Made by a program: the position numbers and the translations under genes. Positions 27,284-35,539 of a stretch of DNA of 64,000 nt are shown here, piece after piece; positions within the stretch are counted from its first letter, which is position 1, and each line of letters opens with the position of its first letter. Source of the DNA: Lachnospiraceae bacterium (GTDB lineage Bacteria; Bacillota; Clostridia; Lachnospirales; Lachnospiraceae); assembly GCA_015057115.1 (NCBI GenBank), contig SVEZ01000008.1, positions 1-64,000 on the forward strand, given 5' to 3'. A model generated the notes under the pieces. It was not told where the DNA came from. It saw nothing but the letters and a program-made list of their open reading frames with translations, and did no database searches.

Positions 27284-27312
27284 TTGTCAAAAGGGACTTA
27301 CCCTTTTGACAA
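27284..27312 (-). promoter_or_regulatory. Perfect 12-bp inverted repeat between PAP2 and L,D-transpeptidase genes
   Basis: TTGTCAAAAGGG, 5-nt spacer, CCCTTTTGACAA. It starts 2 nt after the PAP2 stop and ends 24 nt before the transpeptidase start. On the transcribed strand it is followed by TTGTTCTGTT, a poor U-run, so it may be a weak terminator or an operator; the right arm also contains TTGACA. Confidence 0.5.
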
Positions 27313-27313
27313 C

Positions 27314-27976
27314 TTATCTTACCTTAATTCCGCCTGTACTGCGCACTTCTCCGAAGCTTGGTGCATACACCAAAAGCCACATGAAGAAGGCCATTCCCAG
27401 TCCGGTTAAAACATCAAATACCGAATGCTGCTTAATGAACAATGTGGATAAAATAATAAGTATACTCAATATCCGAGATCCGTGAAGCAGAATCTTCTTT
27501 TCGGAAAATGCTTTGCTGTGAGACAGCGCAAGATGCGTTCCCACAGAATTGTAAACGTGGATACTCGGGAACAGATTCGTAGGAGTATCCGAAGCATAGA
27601 CCATTTTCACCAAGTCGGTAAAAATATTCTCCCGCGGAAATACAATAGGACGGATATAAGATCCGTTGGGGTATACCGTGGAGATAATTAAAAATACTGT
27701 CATTCCCGTAAACAGGAACATGCACATTTTCTTAAAGTCCTCTTTGTCGTGTAAAAAGAAATACACCAAAGGAACACTGACATAGGCAAACCACAAAAGA
27801 TACGGAACAACAAAGTATTCCACAAAGGGAATGTAATCATCCAGCACCATGTGTACGATATGAAAATGTCTTGTTACATGCTGTTCCACAAAACCAAACC
27901 ACGGGAAATAAATAAGCGCATACAAAAATAAAAGCCCATGTCTGTAGTCGTGGCAAAGTCTTCTAATCTTCTGCAA
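27314..27976 (-). CDS. PAP2 superfamily membrane phosphatase
   Basis: 220 residues with about six membrane helices. PAP2 motifs are partly visible: SIHVYNSVGTHLAL (phosphatase motif 2, His) and IKQHSVFDVLTGL (motif 3, His and Asp), with YIRPIVF standing for motif 1. Likely dephosphorylates a lipid phosphate or pyrophosphate at the membrane. TTG at 27976 is the probable start: AGGAGG lies 7 nt upstream. Upstream in-frame ATG codons lack a site and one would bring the Shine-Dalgarno inside the gene. Confidence 0.8.
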   Translation of the reverse strand: MQKIRRLCHDYRHGLLFLYALIYFPWFGFVEQHVTRHFHIVHMVLDDYIPFVEYFVVPYLLWFAYVSVPLVYFFLHDKEDFKKMCMFLFTGMTVFLIISTVYPNGSYIRPIVFPRENIFTDLVKMVYASDTPTNLFPSIHVYNSVGTHLALSHSKAFSEKKILLHGSRILSILIILSTLFIKQHSVFDVLTGLGMAFFMWLLVYAPSFGEVRSTGGIKVR

Positions 27977-28055
27977 GGTTGTGCCTCCTTTCTGTTCCAT
28001 ATTCCATTCAAGTATAGCACACCTTACTAAAAGAAACAACCGAAATGTGTCCTTT

Positions 28056-28703
28056 TTATGGCTGACTCTCTTTCTCTTTTTCCTGCATAATCGCTTCGTT
28101 TAATGAAAGCATTTTATCATCCATCATAGACACGAAGCTGGCGCATTCTCGAAGCTCCCGGCTAATGTATTCCGGAGCATTGCCTTCGAATTTGTAATAA
28201 ATCTTGTGTTCTAAGCTCGCCCAAAAGTCCATGGCAATGGTTCGTATCTGAATTTCCACCTGTGTATTCACCATTCGGTCCGACAAATGGATGGGTACCT
28301 TAACATTCATATGAAAGCTTTTATATCCGCTTTCCTTGGGATTCTTAATGTAGTCCTTAACGGAAACCACTGTCAAGTCATCCTGGGCGCCAATAATATC
28401 CACCATTTTGTAGATATCCGGAGTAAAAGAACAAACAATCCGCACTCCCGCAATGTCGTCCAACTCCGTTACAATATTTTCCAGGGACGGTTTAATTCCC
28501 TTCCGATGCATTTTCTCCCGAATACTGTTATCCGATTTCACTCTGGATTTCACATATTCAATGGGATTATAATTGTGTGTCTGCTTAAATTCATCGTTCA
28601 AAATTTCCAGCTTCGTAACCACCTTCTTAATTGCTGCCGAGTACAAAAGCTGTACGGTTTTCAGGTCTCCTTTTTCTTCACGTATCAGATCAATCATTTC
28701 CAT
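28056..28703 (-). CDS. Small alarmone synthetase (RelQ/RelP-like GTP pyrophosphokinase)
   Basis: 215 residues, synthetase domain only; no HD hydrolase, TGS or ACT. Motifs: IREKMHRKGIKPSLENI, DDIAGVRIVCSFTPDIYKMV, NPKESGYKSFHMNVKVP and VEIQIRTIAMDFWASLEHKI, the last being the conserved catalytic/EIQIRT stretch. In Firmicutes such enzymes make ppGpp or pGpp and are controlled by transcription and allostery. The long Rel at 9064-11358 supplies the hydrolase. Confidence 0.9.
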   Translation of the reverse strand: MEMIDLIREEKGDLKTVQLLYSAAIKKVVTKLEILNDEFKQTHNYNPIEYVKSRVKSDNSIREKMHRKGIKPSLENIVTELDDIAGVRIVCSFTPDIYKMVDIIGAQDDLTVVSVKDYIKNPKESGYKSFHMNVKVPIHLSDRMVNTQVEIQIRTIAMDFWASLEHKIYYKFEGNAPEYISRELRECASFVSMMDDKMLSLNEAIMQEKEKESQP

Positions 28704-28744
28704 ATCCGGTCTACCTCCTTTATGTCAAATAAACTCTCTAAGCT

Positions 28745-29011
28745 CTATCCCTCGTCCAAAATCTCTATCTCCAGGTAATCAAAAGGAATTTCCTCAATAA
28801 AATTGTCCTGGGAAAACCGGGTCTTGGCGTTTCTTTTGAATTCTCTGATATTACTGTCCAACCAGATGGGAACACTAAGATCAAACTCATAGCATGCCCA
28901 TTTTAAACCATCCATAATTAAATGGGTTCGGGTGTCAATAACCTCTTTCTCAAAAGTCAAATCTGTCAGCAGTCGGTTATCCTTCCACTGTTTTATCCAT
29001 AGTCGAAACAT
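28745..29011 (-). CDS. Uncharacterised 88-residue acidic protein
   Basis: No family recognised. 88 residues, no signal peptide or membrane helix; tryptophan-rich start (FRLWIKQWKDNRLL), a central ETH-like THLIMDGLKWACYEFDLSVP and an acidic end (DYLEIEILDEG). ATG at 29011 has GAGGG upstream; the longer frame overlaps the RNA methylase gene region and was not used. Placed between the TrmH-like gene (35 nt) and the alarmone synthetase (41 nt), so probably one transcript with them. Coding nature is supported by position and ribosome site only. Confidence 0.65.
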   Translation of the reverse strand: MFRLWIKQWKDNRLLTDLTFEKEVIDTRTHLIMDGLKWACYEFDLSVPIWLDSNIREFKRNAKTRFSQDNFIEEIPFDYLEIEILDEG

Positions 29012-29046
29012 CTTTCCCTCATCTTTCCGGTTTCTTGCATCTGATT

Positions 29047-29841
29047 CTAAGCCTGTACATCCCGCTGCCGCTTGCATTCATACATCATAACCGATGCTGC
29101 AATAGCTGCATTTAAGGATTCCACCTGTCCCTCCATGGGTATTTTTACATAGGTGTCTGCCAAAGCTGCCACCTCTTCCGACAGTCCGTTACCTTCGTTT
29201 CCGATAAAAAAGGCCGTGGGTCCCAAAAACTCTTCCCGGTAAAAATCCTTTTGGCCTTTCAGGTGGGCAGCATAAGTATGGATTCCCCGCTCCTTCATTT
29301 TTGCAATGGTAGCGGTCAAATCTTCCGTAATTAAAAAGGGAATGCGGTAAATAGAACCCATGGTGGCCCGAATGGTCTTGGGATTAAAAATATCCACCGT
29401 ATTTTTGTTCATCACCACGCCTGTAAGCCCTGCACCTTCGCCGGTACGAATCATGGTTCCCAAATTCCCCGGATCCTGAATGGTATCCAGAACCAGAATC
29501 AGCGGCGTTTTTTCCTTATGGTCAAACACCTGCTCCTCCCTCCATTCAGGAAAATGTACCAGAGTTAAAATCCCCTGAGGTGTAAGTGTATCACAGACCT
29601 GTGAGAATATTTTGTCGGATACTACCTGACATTCTCTCTTTTTTTGTAAAAGCACCTGCCGCCCTTCCTCAGAGTTATAAAAACTCTCGGATACATATAC
29701 CTCTGCAATCTGCTTATCCGGTGCTTCCAAAAACATTTTTACTCCCTCCACAGCAAAAAGACCCGCTTTTTTCCGGGCCTTTGCTTTGGTATTGAGTTGC
29801 ATAATCTGCTTTATCTGCTTGTTTTCAATACTTGTTATCAT
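29047..29841 (-). CDS. SpoU/TrmH family RNA 2'-O-ribose methyltransferase
   Basis: 264 residues. N-terminal substrate-binding domain (about 1-100) then the SPOUT knot: motif 1 LVLDTIQDPGNLGTMIRTGE, motif 2 FFIGNEGNGLSEEV, motif 3 IPMEGQVESLNAAIAASVM. These match 23S rRNA guanosine or related methylases (RlmB/AviRb-like); the precise target is not readable. Starts 7 nt after pfkA stops, so expressed with it. Confidence 0.9.
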   Translation of the reverse strand: MITSIENKQIKQIMQLNTKAKARKKAGLFAVEGVKMFLEAPDKQIAEVYVSESFYNSEEGRQVLLQKKRECQVVSDKIFSQVCDTLTPQGILTLVHFPEWREEQVFDHKEKTPLILVLDTIQDPGNLGTMIRTGEGAGLTGVVMNKNTVDIFNPKTIRATMGSIYRIPFLITEDLTATIAKMKERGIHTYAAHLKGQKDFYREEFLGPTAFFIGNEGNGLSEEVAALADTYVKIPMEGQVESLNAAIAASVMMYECKRQRDVQA

Positions 29842-29848
29842 GTTCTAC

Positions 29849-30823
29849 CTATTCCGAGAAGGATTTGAATACTTCAAACATATACTCATCCACGCTCTTC
29901 TTCATTTCCAGCGCTTCGTTGATATCAAAATCAATAAAGTCGCCGTTCTTGTGGGCAACTACACGGTTGGATTTGCCTTCCAGAAGAAGGTCCACCGCTT
30001 TCGCTCCCATAATAGAGGCATACACACGGTCCTTACAGGTAGGGTTTCCGCCTCGCTGCATGTGACCTAAAATGGTTGCACGGGTCTCCATGCCGGTCTC
30101 TGCCTCAATACGACGTGCCATACTCTGAGACTCACCAATACCTTCTGCATTGATAATGATATGGTGTTTCTTTCCTCTTGCTCTTGCTTCTTTAATATGA
30201 TTAATAATCTTTACTTCGTTATAATCGTACTTCTCAGGGATTAACAAATCCTCTGCACCATTGGCGATGGCACACCACATAGCCAGATGTCCGGCATGAC
30301 GTCCCATAACTTCAATAATACTGCAGCGTACATGAGAGGTTGAAGTATCACGCACTTTATCAATTGCCTCCATAGCTGTATTTAATGCAGTATCAAAACC
30401 GATGGTATAATCGGTGCAGGCAATATCCAGGTCAATGGTGGCTGGGATGCCTATGGTATTAATTCCAAGGCTTGCCAGTCGGTGTGCACCACGGAAGGAA
30501 CCATCTCCTCCGATTACTACAATACCGTCAATTCCATGGTTTTTGCAGATTTCCGCACCGTGCTTGGAAATATCCGGATCCTTAAACTCCAGACAACGGG
30601 CAGTCTGTAAAATTGTTCCGCCTCGTCCGATGGTATCCGATACATCTCTACCCTGCATCTCAAAAAAGTCCTCTGCTAAAAGTCCTGCAAATCCACGACG
30701 GATTCCGATAACCTTAACTCCTTTTGCCAACGCTCTTCGCACTACCGCACGAGTCGCAGCATTCATTCCCGGAGCATCGCCTCCGCTGGTTAATACACCA
30801 ATCGTTTTAATTTTGTTTGCCAT
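29849..30823 (-). CDS. pfkA: ATP-dependent 6-phosphofructokinase
   Basis: 324 residues, bacterial PfkA length. TSGGDAPGMNAATRAVVR at the N-terminus, VVIGGDGSFRGAHRL (Gly after GGD, the ATP-type residue rather than the Asp of PPi-PFKs), and the catalytic loop PATIDLDIACTDYTIGFDTA, in which the two aspartates are kept but the usual TIDND reads TIDLD and PGTD reads ACTD. Converts fructose 6-phosphate to the 1,6-bisphosphate in glycolysis. 84 nt downstream of dnaE. Confidence 0.94.
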   Translation of the reverse strand: MANKIKTIGVLTSGGDAPGMNAATRAVVRRALAKGVKVIGIRRGFAGLLAEDFFEMQGRDVSDTIGRGGTILQTARCLEFKDPDISKHGAEICKNHGIDGIVVIGGDGSFRGAHRLASLGINTIGIPATIDLDIACTDYTIGFDTALNTAMEAIDKVRDTSTSHVRCSIIEVMGRHAGHLAMWCAIANGAEDLLIPEKYDYNEVKIINHIKEARARGKKHHIIINAEGIGESQSMARRIEAETGMETRATILGHMQRGGNPTCKDRVYASIMGAKAVDLLLEGKSNRVVAHKNGDFIDFDINEALEMKKSVDEYMFEVFKSFSE

Positions 30824-30907
30824 ATTTTATCGCCTCCACTTCTTTACTATGATACCACGCTAATTTCAAATGTGCAATGTTTCCACAAAAACCTCACTTT
30901 TTAAACT

Positions 30908-33900
30908 TTACCGGTTTCCTGTGAGCATGGAACGTTCCGTCACTTTTACCGCATCGGAACCCAAAAAGTTTTTTAATTTTTTCATGGTTTCCTCGTCAGC
31001 CAGGATATTTCGGTTAGGTGGCAGCTTCTTTTTGGCCTTTTCCTTTTCCAGATAAATGACAATCTCATCCTTGCCATCCGACTGGGTTAACAAGGCAAAA
31101 AGATCCTCACTCTTTGCATCATAATCCGCCTTATCCGGGAATTTCAGCCATACTGTTCTTGCCACATCCTCAAAGGGAATAATGGCTTCGCAAATCAGCT
31201 TGGCATTTTTGTCTTCCTCCGCATTCACCCGTCCCCGGACGAAAATCTTGGAATCCTCTCCGATAAATTGCTGATATTTCTCGTATTCCCGCGGAAAAAT
31301 TACAATTTCCAAGGTTCCCACCAAATCTTCCAACACCAGGAAAGCCATGGTTTTATTATTTTTGGTATATTTAATAACTTTTTCAAGAACCATACCCCCC
31401 ACCATAGCAGAAGCACCGTCTCTTACCCGATGTTCCAGATTTTCCTCATCCAACAGGAAATCATTGGTGGTATTGGTAATGTTCCTTTTCAGCTTCTCTT
31501 CGTAGGCATCCAGCGGGTGTCCGGAAATGTAAACCCCCAGCACCTCTTTTTCATTGGCCAAAAGCTCTTCTCTTTCATATTCCTCCACATCCGGAATCTT
31601 CACTTCGTAATTCTTCTTCTCCTCTTCGGATGCAAAGTCAAAAAGACTCATTTGGCCTGCCAGATTGCTCTTTTTCTCCTGATTGGTCTGATCCATCATA
31701 CTTGGATAAACCAACATGGCAGCCCGCCTTTTAATGTTTAAGGAGTCAAAAGCCCCTGCCCGAATGAAATTCTCCACGGCTCGCTTATTCACTTCCCGGC
31801 CGCCCATTCGCTCAATGAACTCCGCCAAGGACCGATACTGTCCGTAATTGGTTCTGTCCTCTACAATGGCATCAATTACCGGACGTCCGATACTCTTAAT
31901 GGCAGAAAGTCCGTATCGGATTTTGCCGTTTTGTACGGAGAAAACCGCTTCTCCCTCATTAATATCCGGAGGCAAAACTTCAATTTCCATCTGTCGGCAT
32001 ACCTGAATATATTCGGAAACCTTGCTGGCGTTTCCCAAAACAGAGGTCATAAGAGCCGCCATAAATTCCACCGGATAATAGTATTTCAGCCATGCGGTCT
32101 GGAAAGCCACCACCGCATATCCCGCAGCATGGGATTTGTTAAAAGCGTATTTGGCGAAATCCGTCATCTCGTCATAAATATGGTTGGCAATTTTTTCATC
32201 AATGCCGTTGGCAATACAACCCTTTACCCCTTCTTCTTCGTTACCGTAAACAAAGCTTTTCCGCTCTTTTTCCATAACGGATGCTTTTTTCTTACTCATG
32301 GCACGGCGCACCAAATCGCTTCGTCCCCAGGAATATCCCGCCAAATCACGAACGATCTGCATAACCTGCTCCTGATAAACAATGCAACCATAGGTTGGTT
32401 TTAAAATTGGTTCCAATTGAGGGCACTCATAGGTAACCTCTTCCGGATGGTTTTTACCCTTAATATAATTAGGGATAAAGTCCATTGGTCCCGGTCGATA
32501 TAAAGAAATTCCCGCAATAAGATCCTCCAATGCCTGGGGTTTTAATTCCTTCATGAAACTGGTCATTCCCGCACTTTCCAGCTGGAACACACCCATGGTT
32601 TTGCCGGCACCGATCATGGAAAGCACCGCTTTATCGTTATAATCAATGCTATTAATATCTATATCCACGCCCTGACTGGCCTTGGCGTTTTTGATAGTAT
32701 TCTGGATTACCGACAGAGTTCTAAGTCCCAGGAAATCCATTTTCAAAAGCCCCAGTTCTTCCAACGTAGTCATGGTATACTGGGTGGTCACGGAACCGTC
32801 TGCCGCTTTGGACAAGGGCACGTATTCATCCACCGGCAATTTACTGATTACCACTCCCGCCGCATGCATGGAGGTATGGCGGGGCAATCCTTCCAGACGC
32901 ATAGACATATCGATGAGTTTTTTCACGCTCTCATCTTCATCATACATCTTCTTCAAATCCGGATTCATGGTCAGCGCCTTACTGATGGTCATGTTCAATT
33001 CATTGGGAATTGCTTTGCTGATGGTATCCACAAAGGCATAAGGCAAATCCATAACACGACCCACATCCCGGATGGAGTTTTTGGCTCCCAGAGTTCCAAA
33101 GGTAACAATCTGCACCACCTTCTCTTTTCCGTAAAGATCCACCACGTAATCAATAACATCCTGTCGTCCCACATCACTGATATCCACATCAATATCCGGC
33201 ATAGTGACACGCTCCGGATTTAGGAATCGTTCAAAAATCAAATTATATTGCAACGGTTCAATATCCGTAATTCCCAAGGTGTAGGAAACCACGCTTCCGG
33301 CAGCACTGCCTCGTCCCGGTCCCACCATAATGTCATGCTCTTTGGCATAATGGATAAAATCCCACACAATCAAAAAGTAATCCACGTAACCCATGCTGTG
33401 AATGGTATTTAATTCAAAATCAAGCTGAGGTTTTACCTCCTCCCAACTTTCAGGATATCGCTTTTTCAGTCCTTCCAAACAAAGCTTATTTAAGTATTCC
33501 CAGCTGTTATACCCCTCCGGAACCGGATACTGGGGCAGCTTGTACACACCAAACTCAATCTCCACATTGCAACGTTTCGCAATTTTATCCGTATTTTCCA
33601 AAGCCTGAAGCGCATAGGGAAAAAGTGTCTGCATTTCTTCTTCGGACTTAATGTAATACTGTCCCCCTTCATAACGCAGACGATTCTCATCCGACAGCTT
33701 CTTTCCGGTCTGCAAACAAAGTAAAATATCGTGGGGCTCCGCATCCTGTGCCAAGGTATAATGCACGTCGTTGGTTGCCACCAGTTCAATTCCCGTATCC
33801 TGACTCAAACGTAAGAGCTGCTGATTAACCTTACGCTGTTCCGGTATTCCGTGATCCTGCAATTCAAGGAAAAAGTTGCCCTTTCCAAAAATCTCCTGAT

Positions 33901-34384
33901 AGTGAAGGGCCGCCTTTTTGGCTTCTTCGTATTCTCCTCTTGCAAGATCCTTTTGCACCTCTCCCGCCAGGCAGGCAGACAGGCAGATAATTCCCTCGTG
34001 GTACTCCTGCAACACTTCGTAATCCACACGGGGTTTATAATAAAAGCCTTCTGTAAAGCCTTTTGAAACAATCTTGGTTAAATTCTCGTATCCCTTATTA
34101 TTTTCGCACAAAAGCACCAGATGGTAATACCGATCATCTCCGGCTCCCGCCTCTCTGTCAAAACGGGATCCCGGTGCCACATATACCTCACAGCCCAAAA
34201 CCGGACGGATTCCCGCTTCCTTTGCCGCCTTATAAAAATCAATGACGCCGTACATAACGCCATGATCGGTAATGGCAACACTGTCCATGCCCAGTTCTTT
34301 TACCCTGGCCACGCATTCCTTTATTTTGTTGGAGCCATCAAGCAGGCTATACTCCGTATGAACGTGCAAATGTGCAAATGCCAT
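30908..34384 (-). CDS. dnaE: DNA polymerase III alpha subunit
   Basis: 1158 residues, DnaE type. N-terminal PHP domain with HLHVHTEYSLLDGSNKI; palm with GPGRGSAAGSVVSYTLG and the catalytic aspartates in MPDIDVDI (about residues 395-403); fingers with IVYQEQVMQIVRDLAGYSWG; helix-hairpin-helix (KRAVENFIRAGAFDSL) and OB fold (VGGMVLEKVIKYTKNNKTMA) at the C-terminal side. In low-GC Gram positives this works with PolC. Likely transcribed ahead of pfkA. Confidence 0.96.
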   Translation of the reverse strand: MAFAHLHVHTEYSLLDGSNKIKECVARVKELGMDSVAITDHGVMYGVIDFYKAAKEAGIRPVLGCEVYVAPGSRFDREAGAGDDRYYHLVLLCENNKGYENLTKIVSKGFTEGFYYKPRVDYEVLQEYHEGIICLSACLAGEVQKDLARGEYEEAKKAALHYQEIFGKGNFFLELQDHGIPEQRKVNQQLLRLSQDTGIELVATNDVHYTLAQDAEPHDILLCLQTGKKLSDENRLRYEGGQYYIKSEEEMQTLFPYALQALENTDKIAKRCNVEIEFGVYKLPQYPVPEGYNSWEYLNKLCLEGLKKRYPESWEEVKPQLDFELNTIHSMGYVDYFLIVWDFIHYAKEHDIMVGPGRGSAAGSVVSYTLGITDIEPLQYNLIFERFLNPERVTMPDIDVDISDVGRQDVIDYVVDLYGKEKVVQIVTFGTLGAKNSIRDVGRVMDLPYAFVDTISKAIPNELNMTISKALTMNPDLKKMYDEDESVKKLIDMSMRLEGLPRHTSMHAAGVVISKLPVDEYVPLSKAADGSVTTQYTMTTLEELGLLKMDFLGLRTLSVIQNTIKNAKASQGVDIDINSIDYNDKAVLSMIGAGKTMGVFQLESAGMTSFMKELKPQALEDLIAGISLYRPGPMDFIPNYIKGKNHPEEVTYECPQLEPILKPTYGCIVYQEQVMQIVRDLAGYSWGRSDLVRRAMSKKKASVMEKERKSFVYGNEEEGVKGCIANGIDEKIANHIYDEMTDFAKYAFNKSHAAGYAVVAFQTAWLKYYYPVEFMAALMTSVLGNASKVSEYIQVCRQMEIEVLPPDINEGEAVFSVQNGKIRYGLSAIKSIGRPVIDAIVEDRTNYGQYRSLAEFIERMGGREVNKRAVENFIRAGAFDSLNIKRRAAMLVYPSMMDQTNQEKKSNLAGQMSLFDFASEEEKKNYEVKIPDVEEYEREELLANEKEVLGVYISGHPLDAYEEKLKRNITNTTNDFLLDEENLEHRVRDGASAMVGGMVLEKVIKYTKNNKTMAFLVLEDLVGTLEIVIFPREYEKYQQFIGEDSKIFVRGRVNAEEDKNAKLICEAIIPFEDVARTVWLKFPDKADYDAKSEDLFALLTQSDGKDEIVIYLEKEKAKKKLPPNRNILADEETMKKLKNFLGSDAVKVTERSMLTGNR

Positions 34385-34471
34385 GTAGTGCTTCTCCCTT
34401 GCTTTTCTCGAAATTTAAGTGTCGTTAAACACTCGTTAAAATACAGTATAGCACATTTTCCCGTACTATGA

Positions 34472-34477
34472 TATAAT
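34472..34477 (+). promoter_or_regulatory. Extended -10 promoter element of the CPBP gene
   Basis: TGATATAAT: a perfect TATAAT at 34472-34477 with TG one base upstream (extended -10), 45 nt before the ATG. No clear -35. The divergent dnaE gene begins on the other side of this 138-bp spacer. Confidence 0.5.
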
Positions 34478-34522
34478 TATTAAGCGCGTAACGCATGAAA
34501 CCAAGAGTTAGGAGCATATCAC

Positions 34523-35377
34523 ATGAAGAAATTTTTCCGAAAATTAGGACAGGTACTGGTAAGCTTTCTCCCCATCTTAATTACCCTGGGAATTCAGCTT
34601 GCCGTAACCATCCCGGTTACCATATATTATTTTGGATTTTTGGGATTTAACGGTCAGTTAAAGAAACAAGAAGGCGTAGACATTATCCAGTGGCTTACGG
34701 ATTTGATGTTGCATTCCGACTATGCCATTTACGTCACGGTTGTCTGGGGCATTATCAGCATGGTGGTTTTCATCCTCTGGTATCGTCATATTCACGATTC
34801 CCGTCGGGATGTTCCGGTAAGAACCATTCTTACCCCTTACGCCATGGGCGGTCTGGCTCTTTTGGTAGTTGGTCTGCAGCTTTCCATTAATTATTTTTAC
34901 TCTCTTATCGAGCCTTTAATGCCCGGTGTTTTTGAGCAGTACAACGAGGTATTGAGTTTTCCGGACTCTACCCCCATCGGCTTATTAATTCTGATGATTT
35001 ACGGTGTCATTATTGCGCCTATTCACGAGGAATTTTTAAACCGCGGTGTAACCTTACACTTTGCCAACAAGGCAATGCCTTTCTGGCTTGCCAACCTGTT
35101 CCAGGCATTACTGTTCGGACTTTTGCACATGAACCTGGTACAGGGTTCCTATGCCTTTATAGTGGGCATTGTAATCGGTCTGATTTATCGCTCCGCGAAG
35201 AATATCTGGATTCCGATTTTCTTCCATATGGCATTTAATCTTTTCGGAACCGTAGTTCCGTTAATGCCGTTAAAGACCTCCACCAGTTCCGCTTATATGC
35301 TGGTGGGACTTATCGGTGTAGCCATAGCCGTATCCGGCGGAGTCCTTTATCATACCTCCCTGCGAATTCGGGAGTAG
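34523..35377 (+). CDS. CPBP family intramembrane metalloprotease
   Basis: 284 residues with about eight hydrophobic segments. ABI/CPBP motifs: IHEEFLNRGV (EExxxR; motif 1, about residue 173), FGLLHMNLVQG (motif 2 His) and FFHMAFNLFG (motif 3 His/Asn). Family roles range from peptide processing to bacteriocin self-immunity; no bacteriocin gene is seen nearby, so housekeeping or stress processing is as likely. ATG follows AGGAGCATATCAC. Convergent with glgP across the structured element. Confidence 0.88.
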   Translation: MKKFFRKLGQVLVSFLPILITLGIQLAVTIPVTIYYFGFLGFNGQLKKQEGVDIIQWLTDLMLHSDYAIYVTVVWGIISMVVFILWYRHIHDSRRDVPVRTILTPYAMGGLALLVVGLQLSINYFYSLIEPLMPGVFEQYNEVLSFPDSTPIGLLILMIYGVIIAPIHEEFLNRGVTLHFANKAMPFWLANLFQALLFGLLHMNLVQGSYAFIVGIVIGLIYRSAKNIWIPIFFHMAFNLFGTVVPLMPLKTSTSSAYMLVGLIGVAIAVSGGVLYHTSLRIRE

Positions 35378-35403
35378 CTTCATACTATCGATACCGTAAA
35401 ATA

Positions 35404-35533
35404 AAGCAGGAGTTATACTTGCTGACGGGACCTTGGAAAACGTCGGCACTTAGGTGCCGAGAAGCGGCGCCTTAGTACCGTTACGTTTTCCGCGGAGCGA
35501 AAGCGTTCCCGTAGCAACGTATAACTCCTGCTT
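35404..35533. repeat. 130-nt highly structured palindromic element
   Basis: Outer arms AAGCAGGAGTTATAC (35404-35418) and GTATAACTCCTGCTT (35519-35533) pair over 15 bp; the next arms TGCTGACGGGA / TCCCGTAGCA pair with one bulge, and GGAAAACGT / ACGTTTTCC pair again. Inside are two hairpin-like units of similar sequence, CGGCACTTAGGTGCCG and CGGCGCCTTAGTACCG. The whole folds as a long three-way or cloverleaf-like structure and lacks a U-run, so it is more than a terminator between the convergent CPBP and glgP genes. It looks like an interspersed palindromic repeat or non-autonomous mobile element. Confidence 0.7.
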
Positions 35534-35539
35534 CTTATT

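Noticed and set aside
35378..35539. Simple bidirectional terminator
   Set aside because: The pairing region is far longer than needed and has no U-run on either side; kept as a structured element instead.
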